DNA from: CAZMZW01 sp963802275
GTDB lineage: Bacteria > Chloroflexota > Anaerolineae > Anaerolineales > Anaerolineaceae
Assembly: GCA_963802275.1 (NCBI GenBank)
Contig: CAWDIB010000003.1
Coordinates: 62,001 to 126,000, forward strand
DNA length: 64,000 nt
Direction of reading: 5' to 3'
Under the pieces are notes generated by a model. It ran no database searches. It was given only the letters and a program-made list of their open reading frames with translations, and was not told the DNA's origin. A program made the position numbers and the translations under genes. Positions 8,948 to 18,350 of the stretch are shown one piece after another (position 1 is the first letter of the stretch; each line of letters starts with the position of its first letter).

Positions 8948-9712
8948 ATGCCGCATTCCATTAAATACTCTGAGATCAATTGGCAGGATTTTGCCGCCTA
9001 TGCCGGTAAAAACCCCTTTGCACTGCTGCCGGTGGGGGCGCTTGAGCAGCACGGGCCTCATTTGCCCTTTGCGACAGATGTGTTCATTGCCGAATACATG
9101 GCGGAAAAGATTGCTGAGAAGACCGGCATTTTGCTTCTGCCCTCATTGCAATACACTCCTTCATTTTCATTGCGCAAGTATCCCGGTACATTACGGGTTG
9201 AGGATGAACTGTTTGCTGAACAATTATGCCAGCTGGCTCAATCGCTTTACTCGCATAAGATCCGCTTTTTGTACATCATCAATGCCCATATTGGTGCCCG
9301 ACAAGCCTGCCAGATGGCAGAGCGCCGCTTACTGCTCGTTCAGGATGGAATGCACATGGTCAACCTGACCCTGCCTGGCCTTGACGAAGCTTTACGAAAG
9401 TTCTGTACCTCCGAACGCTGGCATCCCTCGTTTGCGCATGCCGATGAATATGAAACCTCTGCCATGCTGGCCATCCGTCCCGATTTGGTCAGGATGGACA
9501 AAGCGGTCAGGGAATACCCTGCCAAAAGCCCGCTTCTGGGACCGGTCTCGCTTGGATGGGATGAATTCTGCCAATCCGGTGTCATTGGGGATGCCACTGT
9601 TGCCACGGCGGAAAAGGGCATGGCCATGCTGGATTTGATGATTGGGAAGGCGTTGGATATCATCCAATATCACCAATCATTTATTGGTTTTGAGCGGGGA
9701 AAATCCAAATGA
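8948..9712 (+). CDS. Creatininase/MftE family amidohydrolase
   Basis: 254 residues, GAGG just upstream of ATG 8948. Creatininase-family signatures: LLPVGALEQHGPHLPFATD (Glu, His and Asp metal ligands, residues ~27-45), INAHIGAR in the place of the usual NGHGGN loop, and HADEYETS (usually HAGExETS). These binuclear metal enzymes open cyclic amides or trim peptides (creatininase, FAPy deformylase, MftE). The changed NGHGGN loop suggests an unusual substrate. Fourteen bases after the TrpA-like gene and followed by an AOR, in the GntR operon. Confidence 0.85.
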   Translation: MPHSIKYSEINWQDFAAYAGKNPFALLPVGALEQHGPHLPFATDVFIAEYMAEKIAEKTGILLLPSLQYTPSFSLRKYPGTLRVEDELFAEQLCQLAQSLYSHKIRFLYIINAHIGARQACQMAERRLLLVQDGMHMVNLTLPGLDEALRKFCTSERWHPSFAHADEYETSAMLAIRPDLVRMDKAVREYPAKSPLLGPVSLGWDEFCQSGVIGDATVATAEKGMAMLDLMIGKALDIIQYHQSFIGFERGKSK

Positions 9713-9750
9713 AAAGATGTTAGATTGGCAGACATAAGCATAGGATCTCA

Positions 9751-11445
9751 ATGAAAATTCTCCGTATCAATTGCAGAGTTCATGAAAGCAAGTTAGAAGA
9801 GTTTCAAACTGGCTGGTCCCGTTATGGCGGGAGGGGTTTGATTGCGCAAATCATGAATACGGAAGATGTGATTTCCCCCGAACCATTAGGGCGATCAAAT
9901 AAATTGATCTGGGCTCCGGGCCTCTTGAGCGGAGTTGGTCTTTCCAGCTGCGATCGAATTTCGGTGGGTGGTCAGTCCCCACTTACCCGCGGCATCAAGG
10001 AATCCAATGGGGGAGGCATAATTGCCAAAAAGATATCCGATTTGGGATTCCGCGCAATCATCCTGGAGGATCAGCCAGCGAGTGGTGACGATTGGTCCAT
10101 TATTTACATCAGCAGCCGCGAAGTGCGCTTTGACCCTGCCAATGAAATCATCGGCTGGGATATTCCCCGTGTGGGCGAGTATCTGCTGAAAAAATACGGG
10201 AAATCCGTTGGCATTTCTGCCATTGGTCCGGCTGGTGAGCGGCAGTACTTGTCGGCGGCGATTGCCCATCTGGACAAGGATGGCAGCCTGTCACGCATGT
10301 CTGCCCGCGGCGGGATGGGGGCGGTGATGGGCTCTAAAAGAATCAAGGCGTTTGTGTTTGATGCACAAAGGAACATAGAACCGATCATTGCTGATCCGCT
10401 GCTCTTTGAACAAGTGAAGAAAACATATCACCAGAAGTTGTTGAGCAATGAGATGACCGGCAGCGTATGGCCCAAATATGGCACCGCTGCCATGGTTCAG
10501 TTTTGTAATGCGGTAGGGGCATTGCCCACCAACGGCTTCTCACGGGGAAATTTTGATGGAGCGGATGAAATTTCCGGAGAGACACTATATGATCTCATCG
10601 AAAACAGAGGAGGAAATCCCTCCCACGCCTGCATGCCCGGCTGCCTGATCCGCTGCTCCAATACTTATGCCGATGCAAACGGAAAGATCATTCTTTCGCC
10701 CCTTGAATATGAGACGATTGCATTAATGGGTTCAAACTTGGGCATTCACAATGTGGACCATATTGCTGAAATGAACCGCATCGCCAACCGGGTTGGGGTG
10801 GATACCATCGAAGTGGGCGCAGCGATTGGCGTGTTGGCCTCCGCCAATGCATTTGAGTTCGGGGATGGGGCGCGTGGTGTCCAACTGATGCAGGAAATCG
10901 AGGAAGGTACTGAGCTCGGACAGGTGATTGCCAACGGTGCCTGCCATGCTGGACGGCATTTCGGGGTGAAAAGGATACCAGCTGTCAAAGGGCAAGGAAT
11001 GCCCGGATATGATCCGCGCGGCACAAAAGGTACCGGTGTCACCTATGCCACCAGTCCCCAGGGTGCGGACCATACCTGCGGGTTGACCATCCGCGCCAAG
11101 GTTGACCAGGCCGGCAAAGAAGGTCAGATTGAACTGAGCCGGACAGCGCAATACAAGAATGCTGCCATTGATAGCCTGGGCATGTGTTATTTTGCTGCGG
11201 TGGTTACGGATGAATACCTGGTGAAAGATTTGGTCAATGCCGTTCATGGCTGGGGTGTGGATGAATGCTACTTGCTCGCCCTCGGACGTGAGACGATCCT
11301 TTGTGAAAGGGAAGTAAATCGAAAAGCCGGTTTTACTAAAGCGGATGACCGCATCCCGACATGGATGGAAGAAGAAGTCCTCTCGCCAGCCAATTCGGTT
11401 TTTGATATTCCTGATGATTCGCTCGACAGAATTTTTGAAGATTAA
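9751..11445 (+). CDS. Aldehyde:ferredoxin oxidoreductase family protein (tungsten enzyme), first copy
   Basis: 564 residues from ATG 9751 with AGGA upstream. The N-terminal AOR domain shows YGGRGLIAQIM, GGQSPLTRG and SARGGMGAVMGSKRIKAF, which hold the bis-pterin tungsten or molybdenum cofactor. The [4Fe-4S] ligands are C294, C298 and C302 (HACMPGCLIRCSN, a CX3CX3C spacing rather than the canonical CX2CX3C) and C479 (GMCYF). Such enzymes couple ferredoxin to oxidation of aldehydes to acids or the reverse. It ends the GntR-led operon, 38 bases after the creatininase-family gene. A different subfamily from the AOR at 41710-43602. Confidence 0.9.
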   Translation: MKILRINCRVHESKLEEFQTGWSRYGGRGLIAQIMNTEDVISPEPLGRSNKLIWAPGLLSGVGLSSCDRISVGGQSPLTRGIKESNGGGIIAKKISDLGFRAIILEDQPASGDDWSIIYISSREVRFDPANEIIGWDIPRVGEYLLKKYGKSVGISAIGPAGERQYLSAAIAHLDKDGSLSRMSARGGMGAVMGSKRIKAFVFDAQRNIEPIIADPLLFEQVKKTYHQKLLSNEMTGSVWPKYGTAAMVQFCNAVGALPTNGFSRGNFDGADEISGETLYDLIENRGGNPSHACMPGCLIRCSNTYADANGKIILSPLEYETIALMGSNLGIHNVDHIAEMNRIANRVGVDTIEVGAAIGVLASANAFEFGDGARGVQLMQEIEEGTELGQVIANGACHAGRHFGVKRIPAVKGQGMPGYDPRGTKGTGVTYATSPQGADHTCGLTIRAKVDQAGKEGQIELSRTAQYKNAAIDSLGMCYFAAVVTDEYLVKDLVNAVHGWGVDECYLLALGRETILCEREVNRKAGFTKADDRIPTWMEEEVLSPANSVFDIPDDSLDRIFED

Positions 11446-11692
11446 TAAAGCAAGCAAATAATTTATCGTTTTTTACACCAATAAGAATTGTTGAATATGC
11501 AGATCTCGGTCTTTTAGCGAGCTTCTGAAAGTAAGTATTGCCAACACTGTTGATTTTGTACATGGGGTTTAAAATATTCTCAAGATGATCCATTTCATGT
11601 TTTCGGTATTTAAGACATTCCCTTGAGAAAAATGCATCCGTTCCCATCTTCCGATTATTAAGTCTAACAAACAGAAATATGCTGATTCAATT

Positions 11693-11701
11693 TGCTATAA
11701 T
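11693..11701 (+). promoter_or_regulatory. Extended -10 promoter for the GH13 gene
   Basis: TGCTATAAT about 30 bases before the GH13 start, a perfect extended -10 element (TGnTATAAT); the -35 region is poor. The rest of the 286-base gap after the AOR is AT-rich and holds no other feature I can support. Confidence 0.4.
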
Positions 11702-11731
11702 CCAAGTGCAACTAATTCTTAAGGAATATTG

Positions 11732-14700
11732 ATGGAATTTCACATCTCCCGCCAGGCACGCCAAAAATACAATTTTGATCAATCCATTTTTACCACCAAT
11801 GGCAATGTCATTTTCGCCAATTTCCATGCTGGTCGGGTATTTGCCCAAACGGTCAACCAGGTGCGTGATGCTGCTCATCATCCTGACCTGGCTGTTTCTG
11901 CCGGTCAGATCAATGCCATGGGTTTAATCGATGAGATCTTCCATTTTGTATTTTCTCTCTACCGGACCCAGAAATCCAGCCAGGTATACAGCAAGGCACT
12001 CGCTGCGCTGGAAAAGAAAATCGGCAAGACCGCCCTTGATAGAACCCTAACCCTTTTTACCGCCCAGTTCCCGCCCCTGTCGGTCTATCAGGGTAAGCAG
12101 ACAGTCAGTGATTATCTCAAAGGTGCCAGCGATGGGGTCAGCCACCGTGAAGAAACCCTGGAGGAACTGTTGATGCTCTGGCTGGCCAACAATAATCCAG
12201 TCTTTAAACCTTACATTGAATTCTTCGATGCCCGCGAATTGGAGATCCATTCCGATTATCAGAAGATCCTCGCTGAGCTTGAGCTCTTCTTCCAGAACCA
12301 GCCCACTTTTGGTCCTGATGACCAAACACTCATGGATATGCTGCGTAGCCCGATCATCGCCTCGCCCGAATCGCTGGAAGGGCAGTTGGAGTACATTCGC
12401 GACCGCTGGGGTTACCTGCTCAGTCACTATCTGATGAAACTGCTGGGTTCGCTGGATATGATTACCGAGGAACAAAAGCTCGGCAGCTTGGGACCCGGAG
12501 AGATTAGTATCCCGCTTTACGACCACAACCTCGAAGATATGGAACGCTTCAGCCAGGACAGCGAATGGATGCCGCGCCTGGTATTGATGGCCAAAAATAC
12601 CCATGTCTGGCTTTACCAGCTCAGCCAGCAGTTTAACCGGCTCATCACGCGGCTCGACCAGATCCCGGATGAATCCCTGGACCAACTGGCGGAATGGGGG
12701 TTCACCGGGCTGTGGTTGATCGGTATGTGGGAACGCAGCCGGGCTTCAGCCGCCATCAAACAGTTATGCGGCAACCCGGAAGCCATCGCTTCCGCTTATT
12801 CACTGGCGGATTACCGCATTGCAGAGGATCTGGGTGGTGAGGCGGCTTTTGAAAACCTGCGCCAGCGTGCATTCCAGCGTGGCATCCGCATGGCCAGCGA
12901 CATGGTACCCAACCATATGGGTATCGATTCCAATTGGGTGGTGGAGCACCCGGACTGGTTCATCCGCCTGGAGTACAGCCCCTTCCCGGCTTATTCCTTT
13001 GGCGGTCCTGACCTGAGTTCGGACAAACGCGCCAGCTTGTTTTTGGAGGACCATTATTACAATCACAGCGACGCCGCCGTGGTTTTCAAGTACCACGACA
13101 AGCGTAATGGGCGTGATTCTTTCATTTATCATGGCAATGACGGCACGAGCATGCCCTGGAATGATACTGCCCAGCTTAATTATCTCAAACCAGAAGTGCG
13201 TGAAGCGGTCATCCAGACCATCATCCAGGTGGCCAAAAGGTTCCCCATCATCCGCTTTGATGCTGCCATGACCCTCACCAAGCGCCATTTCCAGCGTTTG
13301 TGGTTCCCCCAACCGGGTGCCGGTGCATCCATTCCCTCACGCAGTGATTTCGGCATGACAGCTGCCCAATTCAATAAATTAATGCCGCAGGAATTCTGGC
13401 GCGAGGTGGTGGAGCGGGTTGGCCGCGAGGCCCCGGATACCCTCCTGCTGGCGGAAGCCTTTTGGCTGATGGAGGGCTACTTTGTGCGCAGCCTGGGCAT
13501 GCACCGCGTCTACAACAGCGCTTTTATGAACCTGCTGCGTGATGAGGAAAACGGCAAATACCGCCAGGTGATGAAAAACACCCTCGAGTTTGACCCCGAA
13601 ATCCTTAAACGCTTTGTTAACTTTATGAACAATCCGGATGAGCGTACCGCGGTGGATCAGTTTGGCAAAGGAGAAAGATATTTTTCCATCTGTCTGCTGA
13701 TGGTGACCATGCCCGGTCTGCCCATGTTCGGTCACGGGCAGATTGAGGGTTACAGTGAAAAATATGGCATGGAATTCAAGCGCGCATACTGGAATGAACA
13801 GCCCGATCAGGGGCTCATCTGGCAGCACAACCGCATCATTTTCCCGTTATTAAAGAAGCGCTACCTCTTCGCCGGGGTGGAAAATTTCCGCCTGTACGAT
13901 TTTTTCACCCATTCCGGCCGCGTCAATGAGAATGTCCTGGCTTATTCCAACCGCACCGGCTTTGAACGTTCGCTGGTGGTGGTGCATAACAAGTTTGGAG
14001 ATACACGCGGCTGGCTGCGCACATCCTGTGCATATTTTGACAAAGCCGGAAATGGCCTGCGGCAGGTGACCCTGGGGGTGGGGTTGGGCATCAGTGAAGA
14101 GCGCAACACATTCCTTGTTTTCCGTGATTTTCTAACCGGGCTGGAATACATCCGCGAGAACCGCACCATCCGCGAAAAAGGTTTGGAACTGGAACTTGGA
14201 GCTTACAAGGCTCACGTGTTCATGGACTTCCGCGAGGTAAGCGATGACCCTGAGCATTCCTGGCGCAAGGTATGTGACCAGTTGAATGGCAGCGGAACGC
14301 GCAACCTTGAGCGGCTGCGCGTGGAATTGCCCCTGCAGCAGGTGCTGCGTCCCTGGCATGAGATCGCCAATCCGGGCTATCTGGGCTGGCTGCTGCAAAA
14401 TCGGCATGCGGGTCATGACCAGAAAATCCCGGACCAGTTGACCAATGAAGCCAGGCACAAATACCAGCAATTGCTGGCGGGTGTTTTGGGCAGGGAAGGC
14501 AACGCCGCTTTATTCGAGGAGTTATCTGCTGCGCTGTTACGTCGTTTTGAAGCCATATTGAGTCTGTCGGCGGTGGAAAAGCGTCTGTCTGAATCGGACA
14601 ATAAAACAACTAGAAAAGCGATTGCTTTCCTGAATGAATCACTTGGCGACGACCGCTGGCTGGTTTTATTCATATGGTGCTTCCTAAGCGATCTGGCAGG

Positions 14701-15163
14701 TGATGGCAGGAAGATGCCCAGGAGCGAGGTACTGTTTGACCAGTGGCGCTTTGCTACTGTGATTGAAGATTGCCTGATGCAAATGGGAAAGGCGGAATGG
14801 AATGCCGAACAACTGCTGCATACGGTGAAAATGCTAATGGCCATCCAGAGATGGTATAAGGACAAAGAAGCGGTAGACCTGTCAGGCTTGCTTCAAGGAT
14901 GGCTGGATGATGCGTTGGTGAGTGAATTCCTGGATATCAATGAGCACGAAGACATTCTTTGGTTCAACCAGGAGGGCATCCAGGAATTCTTCTGGTGGCT
15001 GATGGTCCTGGCATTGCTCGATGAACTTGAAAAAGCCCCCAAGCTCCGCGGCATTTCTGCACAACGACTGCTGGCGATTTATCAGATGATTGACAAAATG
15101 GTGAAGGCCGAAAAAGAATCCGGATTCCAGGTCAGGGAGTTATTGGAAAGGTTAAAGAAATAA
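11732..15163 (+). CDS. Very large GH13 alpha-amylase-family protein with long flanking domains
   Basis: 1143 residues from ATG 11732 (AAGGA upstream; the TTG just before is unlikely). The GH13 barrel occupies roughly residues 300-720. Visible motifs are SDMVPNHMG (region I, ~residue 390), IIRFDAAMTL (region II with the Asp nucleophile, ~residue 508), LLLAEAFW (region III general acid, ~574) and NNPDERTA, which may hold the third Asp. About 300 residues lie before and 400 after the barrel without a motif I recognise; the C-terminal part is mostly helical. A typical alpha-amylase has 450-650 residues. Probably acts on alpha-glucans in the cytoplasm (no signal peptide). Tail-to-tail with a GH57, ten bases between stops. 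Confidence 0.85.
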   Translation: MEFHISRQARQKYNFDQSIFTTNGNVIFANFHAGRVFAQTVNQVRDAAHHPDLAVSAGQINAMGLIDEIFHFVFSLYRTQKSSQVYSKALAALEKKIGKTALDRTLTLFTAQFPPLSVYQGKQTVSDYLKGASDGVSHREETLEELLMLWLANNNPVFKPYIEFFDARELEIHSDYQKILAELELFFQNQPTFGPDDQTLMDMLRSPIIASPESLEGQLEYIRDRWGYLLSHYLMKLLGSLDMITEEQKLGSLGPGEISIPLYDHNLEDMERFSQDSEWMPRLVLMAKNTHVWLYQLSQQFNRLITRLDQIPDESLDQLAEWGFTGLWLIGMWERSRASAAIKQLCGNPEAIASAYSLADYRIAEDLGGEAAFENLRQRAFQRGIRMASDMVPNHMGIDSNWVVEHPDWFIRLEYSPFPAYSFGGPDLSSDKRASLFLEDHYYNHSDAAVVFKYHDKRNGRDSFIYHGNDGTSMPWNDTAQLNYLKPEVREAVIQTIIQVAKRFPIIRFDAAMTLTKRHFQRLWFPQPGAGASIPSRSDFGMTAAQFNKLMPQEFWREVVERVGREAPDTLLLAEAFWLMEGYFVRSLGMHRVYNSAFMNLLRDEENGKYRQVMKNTLEFDPEILKRFVNFMNNPDERTAVDQFGKGERYFSICLLMVTMPGLPMFGHGQIEGYSEKYGMEFKRAYWNEQPDQGLIWQHNRIIFPLLKKRYLFAGVENFRLYDFFTHSGRVNENVLAYSNRTGFERSLVVVHNKFGDTRGWLRTSCAYFDKAGNGLRQVTLGVGLGISEERNTFLVFRDFLTGLEYIRENRTIREKGLELELGAYKAHVFMDFREVSDDPEHSWRKVCDQLNGSGTRNLERLRVELPLQQVLRPWHEIANPGYLGWLLQNRHAGHDQKIPDQLTNEARHKYQQLLAGVLGREGNAALFEELSAALLRRFEAILSLSAVEKRLSESDNKTTRKAIAFLNESLGDDRWLVLFIWCFLSDLAGDGRKMPRSEVLFDQWRFATVIEDCLMQMGKAEWNAEQLLHTVKMLMAIQRWYKDKEAVDLSGLLQGWLDDALVSEFLDINEHEDILWFNQEGIQEFFWWLMVLALLDELEKAPKLRGISAQRLLAIYQMIDKMVKAEKESGFQVRELLERLKK

Positions 15164-15173
15164 GGTTATTGAC

Positions 15174-16580
15174 CTAGTCTGATGCTGCTTGCTGATTCAG
15201 AATTTCCCAGCAGGCAGTCAGTATCGCATCACCTGAGGTCTGACCGTCAAAGCTGATGGCATGGGAAAGGTCATTTTTCAATGCTGTATGGACATCCCTG
15301 CCGGTGGCTTTCTGCACCAGCCAGGCGGCATAAGTGGCATAACGGATGGCATTGCGTGGTTCGATGCGGTCAAACTCTTCGAAGAACCAGGCATCCGACG
15401 CGAACATCTTCATGCGGTTGTCCTCGGCTTTCAATAACTGCGCGATGATTTGCAGCGATCTGGCATTCAATGCCACCCTTGCATGCGACTGGATCAGATC
15501 AGGGGCGGATTGAATCCCCATCAGGACTCGAATGTATTCATCGCGTAAAACCCAGATGTCTTTAATTAGCGGCGCGGCATACTCCTCGTATACCTTGTCG
15601 ATGGCTTCAGCCAGATTGTTCAGGGCGTTTCTCAGTGGTGCCTTCCAATAAGCAAAGGGTGCATCTCCGCAAACACCCCGCCATCGTTCCACACCATGAT
15701 GGCAGCTCCAGGAGGTATTTTGCCGGATTATGATGTGATTTTCTATTCGTAGATTATTTACCCACTGACCTGGCAGGATCACCTTCAAGCCGGCTGCATT
15801 GGCGGAGCCATCCAGTAAATGAGAAAGAAAAAGGTCACGGAATGGCTGGTGATGTCCGTACAGCTCACCATCCGATGCTACCATCACCAGTTTCTCGCTT
15901 CCATCCTCGCCATGGAAGGCGCTCATCACCTGTTCCCGGATAAATTCATCCGCGTTTTGTGTGGCGGCTGCATAAAAACTGACTTGGCCGGAAAGGTATC
16001 CGTCGTAGAAAAAAACGACCATATGCCTGCCATTCGCAAGGTCTACCCGGTAAGGTGTATTGGTGTTGATCTGCTCCACTTCCGCCTGCCAGGGTGCCAG
16101 GATGGTGAACTGGATATCCTCTTCTGCCAGCAGCTCCAGGGTTTCGGTATCAACCGCGGTCTCCGGCAGCCATAACCCCTGCGGTGCATGACCAAAGCGG
16201 TGCTGGTATTCCTTTACTCCCCAGCGCAGTTGGGTCAATTTATCACGCTGGCTGGCCAGGGGCAGGATGATATGGTAGTAGGACTGCGCCATGGCATTAC
16301 TGACGCCATAGAGTTGAAAGTTCTCGCGTTCCTGCTCGATGATCTGCTGGCAGGTTTCAGGATGATCCTGCTCCAGCCAACGGAACAAGGTGGGTCCGAT
16401 ATCAAAACTAATTTTGCGGAAATTGCCCAGTTCAGCGTTTGGCCGGTAGCAGCGCTGGTAAATGCATTCGTTCCAATTGGGATATGGGCTCGCGCTTGGC
16501 TCGATGGGGATGAGTCCGGTCAGCGCATCTTCGCGGGAGGGCTGATAAAAGTGTCCGTGAACGGCGAAATGAAAAGGCAT
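15174..16580 (-). CDS. GH57 family glycoside hydrolase
   Basis: 468 residues if started at the ATG at 16580 (MPFHFAVHGHFYQPSRED); an in-frame upstream extension has no family character. The N-terminal HGHFYQP is the GH57 metal/substrate motif. GLWLPETAVD carries the probable nucleophile Glu, and MVASDGELYGHH the probable acid Asp. GH57 members include alpha-amylases, 4-alpha-glucanotransferases and branching enzymes; subfamily is not readable. Neighbour of the large GH13 on the opposite strand, which suggests joint handling of glycogen or maltodextrins. Confidence 0.86.
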   Translation of the reverse strand: MPFHFAVHGHFYQPSREDALTGLIPIEPSASPYPNWNECIYQRCYRPNAELGNFRKISFDIGPTLFRWLEQDHPETCQQIIEQERENFQLYGVSNAMAQSYYHIILPLASQRDKLTQLRWGVKEYQHRFGHAPQGLWLPETAVDTETLELLAEEDIQFTILAPWQAEVEQINTNTPYRVDLANGRHMVVFFYDGYLSGQVSFYAAATQNADEFIREQVMSAFHGEDGSEKLVMVASDGELYGHHQPFRDLFLSHLLDGSANAAGLKVILPGQWVNNLRIENHIIIRQNTSWSCHHGVERWRGVCGDAPFAYWKAPLRNALNNLAEAIDKVYEEYAAPLIKDIWVLRDEYIRVLMGIQSAPDLIQSHARVALNARSLQIIAQLLKAEDNRMKMFASDAWFFEEFDRIEPRNAIRYATYAAWLVQKATGRDVHTALKNDLSHAISFDGQTSGDAILTACWEILNQQAASD

Positions 16581-16682
16581 ACGCGGAATTATTCTTTCTT
16601 TCAAAATGAATGAACCAATTCTATCAGTTGACGAAAAATCGGACAACCGCAGGAACACGGGCTGGTTTAATACAAATGCAAC

Positions 16683-16712
16683 TTGATTTTCATAAATAAG
16701 ATGCACTACAAT
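16683..16712 (+). promoter_or_regulatory. Sigma70-type promoter for glutamine synthetase gene
   Basis: TTGATT (16683-16688) and TACAAT (16707-16712) with 18 bases between them. The glutamine synthetase start lies 24 bases after the -10 box, with AAAGGAGG in the leader. Confidence 0.5.
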
Positions 16713-16736
16713 CATCATTGTCCCAAAGGAGGATGC

Positions 16737-18155
16737 ATGTTTTCCACCATTGAACAAGCTCAAAAATATATTTCCGAAAACAATATTCGCATGCTGGATG
16801 TCAAGTGGACCGGTTATAGCGGCCGCTGGCACCATGTCACCCTGTCAGCCAGGCAATTAACCGCTGCATTGATGCGCGATGGCATCGGTTTTGATTCTTC
16901 CGCGGAAGGATTCAAACCCGTCAATGCTGGTGACATGGTTCTCATCCCGGACCTTGACACCACATTCAGGGATCCATTTTTTAATGAGCCGACCCTTAGC
17001 TTGATTGCCAACATTCATGAGGCAGGTAGTAAAAAGCAATTTGCGGCGGATCCGCGCGAAGTGCTGCGGCGGGCGTTGCTCTTTCTGAAAGCCAGGGGTA
17101 TCGCGGATGAATGTCTGTGGGGTCCAGAATTTGAGTTCTTTGTTTTTGATGCAGCCGAATTCAGCAATGGACTTAATCATGCCGGTTACCGCTTTCACTC
17201 CTGCGAAGCAAATTGGGATGACGGAGAACAGGATTCCGGTTACGTGGTACCTTCCCATGGTGGTTACCACCGCATCCCACCTGCTGACCGGCATGCGCAG
17301 CTGCGCAACCGGATTTGCATCGCACTGGAAGAAATTGGAATTCCAGTCAAATATCATCATCACGAAGGCGGCGGTCCTGGCCATAATGAAATTGAACCAG
17401 CCCTGATGACCAACGCCGCTGCCGGAGATGCGTGCATGCTCATCAAATATTTTGTGAAGAATTACGCCTTCCAGCAGGGGCTAAGTGCCACTTTTTTGCC
17501 CAAGCCGTTATTTGGGGAAGCCGGCAATGGCATGCACTTCCACCAGTTGCTGCAGAAGGATGGCCGCAATATCTTTTTTGATGCCAAGGGATTCAGTCTG
17601 ATGAGTCAAACCGGGCTCTATTACATTGGCGGACTGCTCACCCATGCCCGTGCGCTGGCTGCCTTTACCAATCCAAGTACCAATTCCTACCGCCGCCTGA
17701 CGCCCGGATATGAGGCGCCGGTCAATTGCTTTTTTGGCAAGGGTGACCGCAGTGCCGCTGTCCGCATCCCAGGTTATGCCACCGACCCGGCTGAAGTGCG
17801 CCTGGAATACCGCCCCCCGGATGGCACCTGCAATCCCTACCTGGCCATGGCAGCCATGCTGCTGGCCGGTGCGGATGGCATCCTTAACCAAATCGATCCG
17901 ACCAAAGCCGGTTTTGGGCCGTTCGAGAAGGATATTTTCGGTCTGCCCCCGCAGGAACGGCCGGTCATTCAAAGTCTGCCGGTTTCATTGGAAGAAGCAG
18001 TATATTCACTTGAAAAAGACCGCCGGTTCTTACTTGTGGATGAGGTGTTCACCCAGGAGTTCATTGATTATTGGATGGCTGCTCGTATAAAAGACCACCG
18101 GGCGGTGGCAGGTCGTCCCCATCCTTACGAGGTTGAACTCTACTATGATGCATAA
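16737..18155 (+). CDS. glnA: Glutamine synthetase, type I family
   Basis: 472 residues; ATG 16737 follows a perfect AAAGGAGG. ATP-dependent amidation of glutamate with ammonia. Recognisable segments: FDSSAEGFKPVNAGDMVLIPD, the metal-binding GPEFEFF and NEIEP, GNGMHFHQ, NPSTNSYRRLTPGYEAP (the glutamate-flap region), RSAAVRIP and the C-terminal LEYRPPDGTCNPYLAMAAML. Where E. coli GlnA has its adenylylated Tyr397 (NLYDLPPEE), this protein has DIFGLPPQE, so adenylylation control is unlikely. Monocistronic with its own promoter. Some type I homologues ligate other amines, so a gamma-glutamyl-amine ligase role is not excluded. Confidence 0.9.
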   Translation: MFSTIEQAQKYISENNIRMLDVKWTGYSGRWHHVTLSARQLTAALMRDGIGFDSSAEGFKPVNAGDMVLIPDLDTTFRDPFFNEPTLSLIANIHEAGSKKQFAADPREVLRRALLFLKARGIADECLWGPEFEFFVFDAAEFSNGLNHAGYRFHSCEANWDDGEQDSGYVVPSHGGYHRIPPADRHAQLRNRICIALEEIGIPVKYHHHEGGGPGHNEIEPALMTNAAAGDACMLIKYFVKNYAFQQGLSATFLPKPLFGEAGNGMHFHQLLQKDGRNIFFDAKGFSLMSQTGLYYIGGLLTHARALAAFTNPSTNSYRRLTPGYEAPVNCFFGKGDRSAAVRIPGYATDPAEVRLEYRPPDGTCNPYLAMAAMLLAGADGILNQIDPTKAGFGPFEKDIFGLPPQERPVIQSLPVSLEEAVYSLEKDRRFLLVDEVFTQEFIDYWMAARIKDHRAVAGRPHPYEVELYYDA

Positions 18156-18285
18156 ATTGAGATAAGACCGACGGATTTGTTTCAGAGTGCTTAACAGGCA
18201 AGTATTCTTCGCATTCAGCAAATCAAGCCTCATTGCATGTAGCCTATAATAGGGAGAATGATTCAAATACAGGTTTAATAATCCT

Positions 18286-18316
18286 CTGACATAAAAACCA
18301 AAGCAATCTGTATAAT
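18286..18316 (+). promoter_or_regulatory. Candidate promoter for the DUF4870 gene
   Basis: CTGACA (18286-18291) and TATAAT (18311-18316), 19 bases apart, before the small membrane protein gene. A second TATAAT sits at 18244-18249. Confidence 0.4.
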
Positions 18317-18350
18317 ATAAGTATTAAGATAATTCCAATAAGGAGAAAAA

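Noticed and set aside
10732..11457. Minus-strand frame of 241 codons opposite the first AOR
   Set aside because: Antisense to conserved AOR sequence including its cluster cysteines; no recognisable domain.
11336..11647. Minus-strand frame of 103 codons covering the gap after the first AOR
   Set aside because: Half of it is antisense to the AOR 3-prime end, no ribosome-binding site and no motif. A gene remnant in 11458-11647 cannot be excluded.
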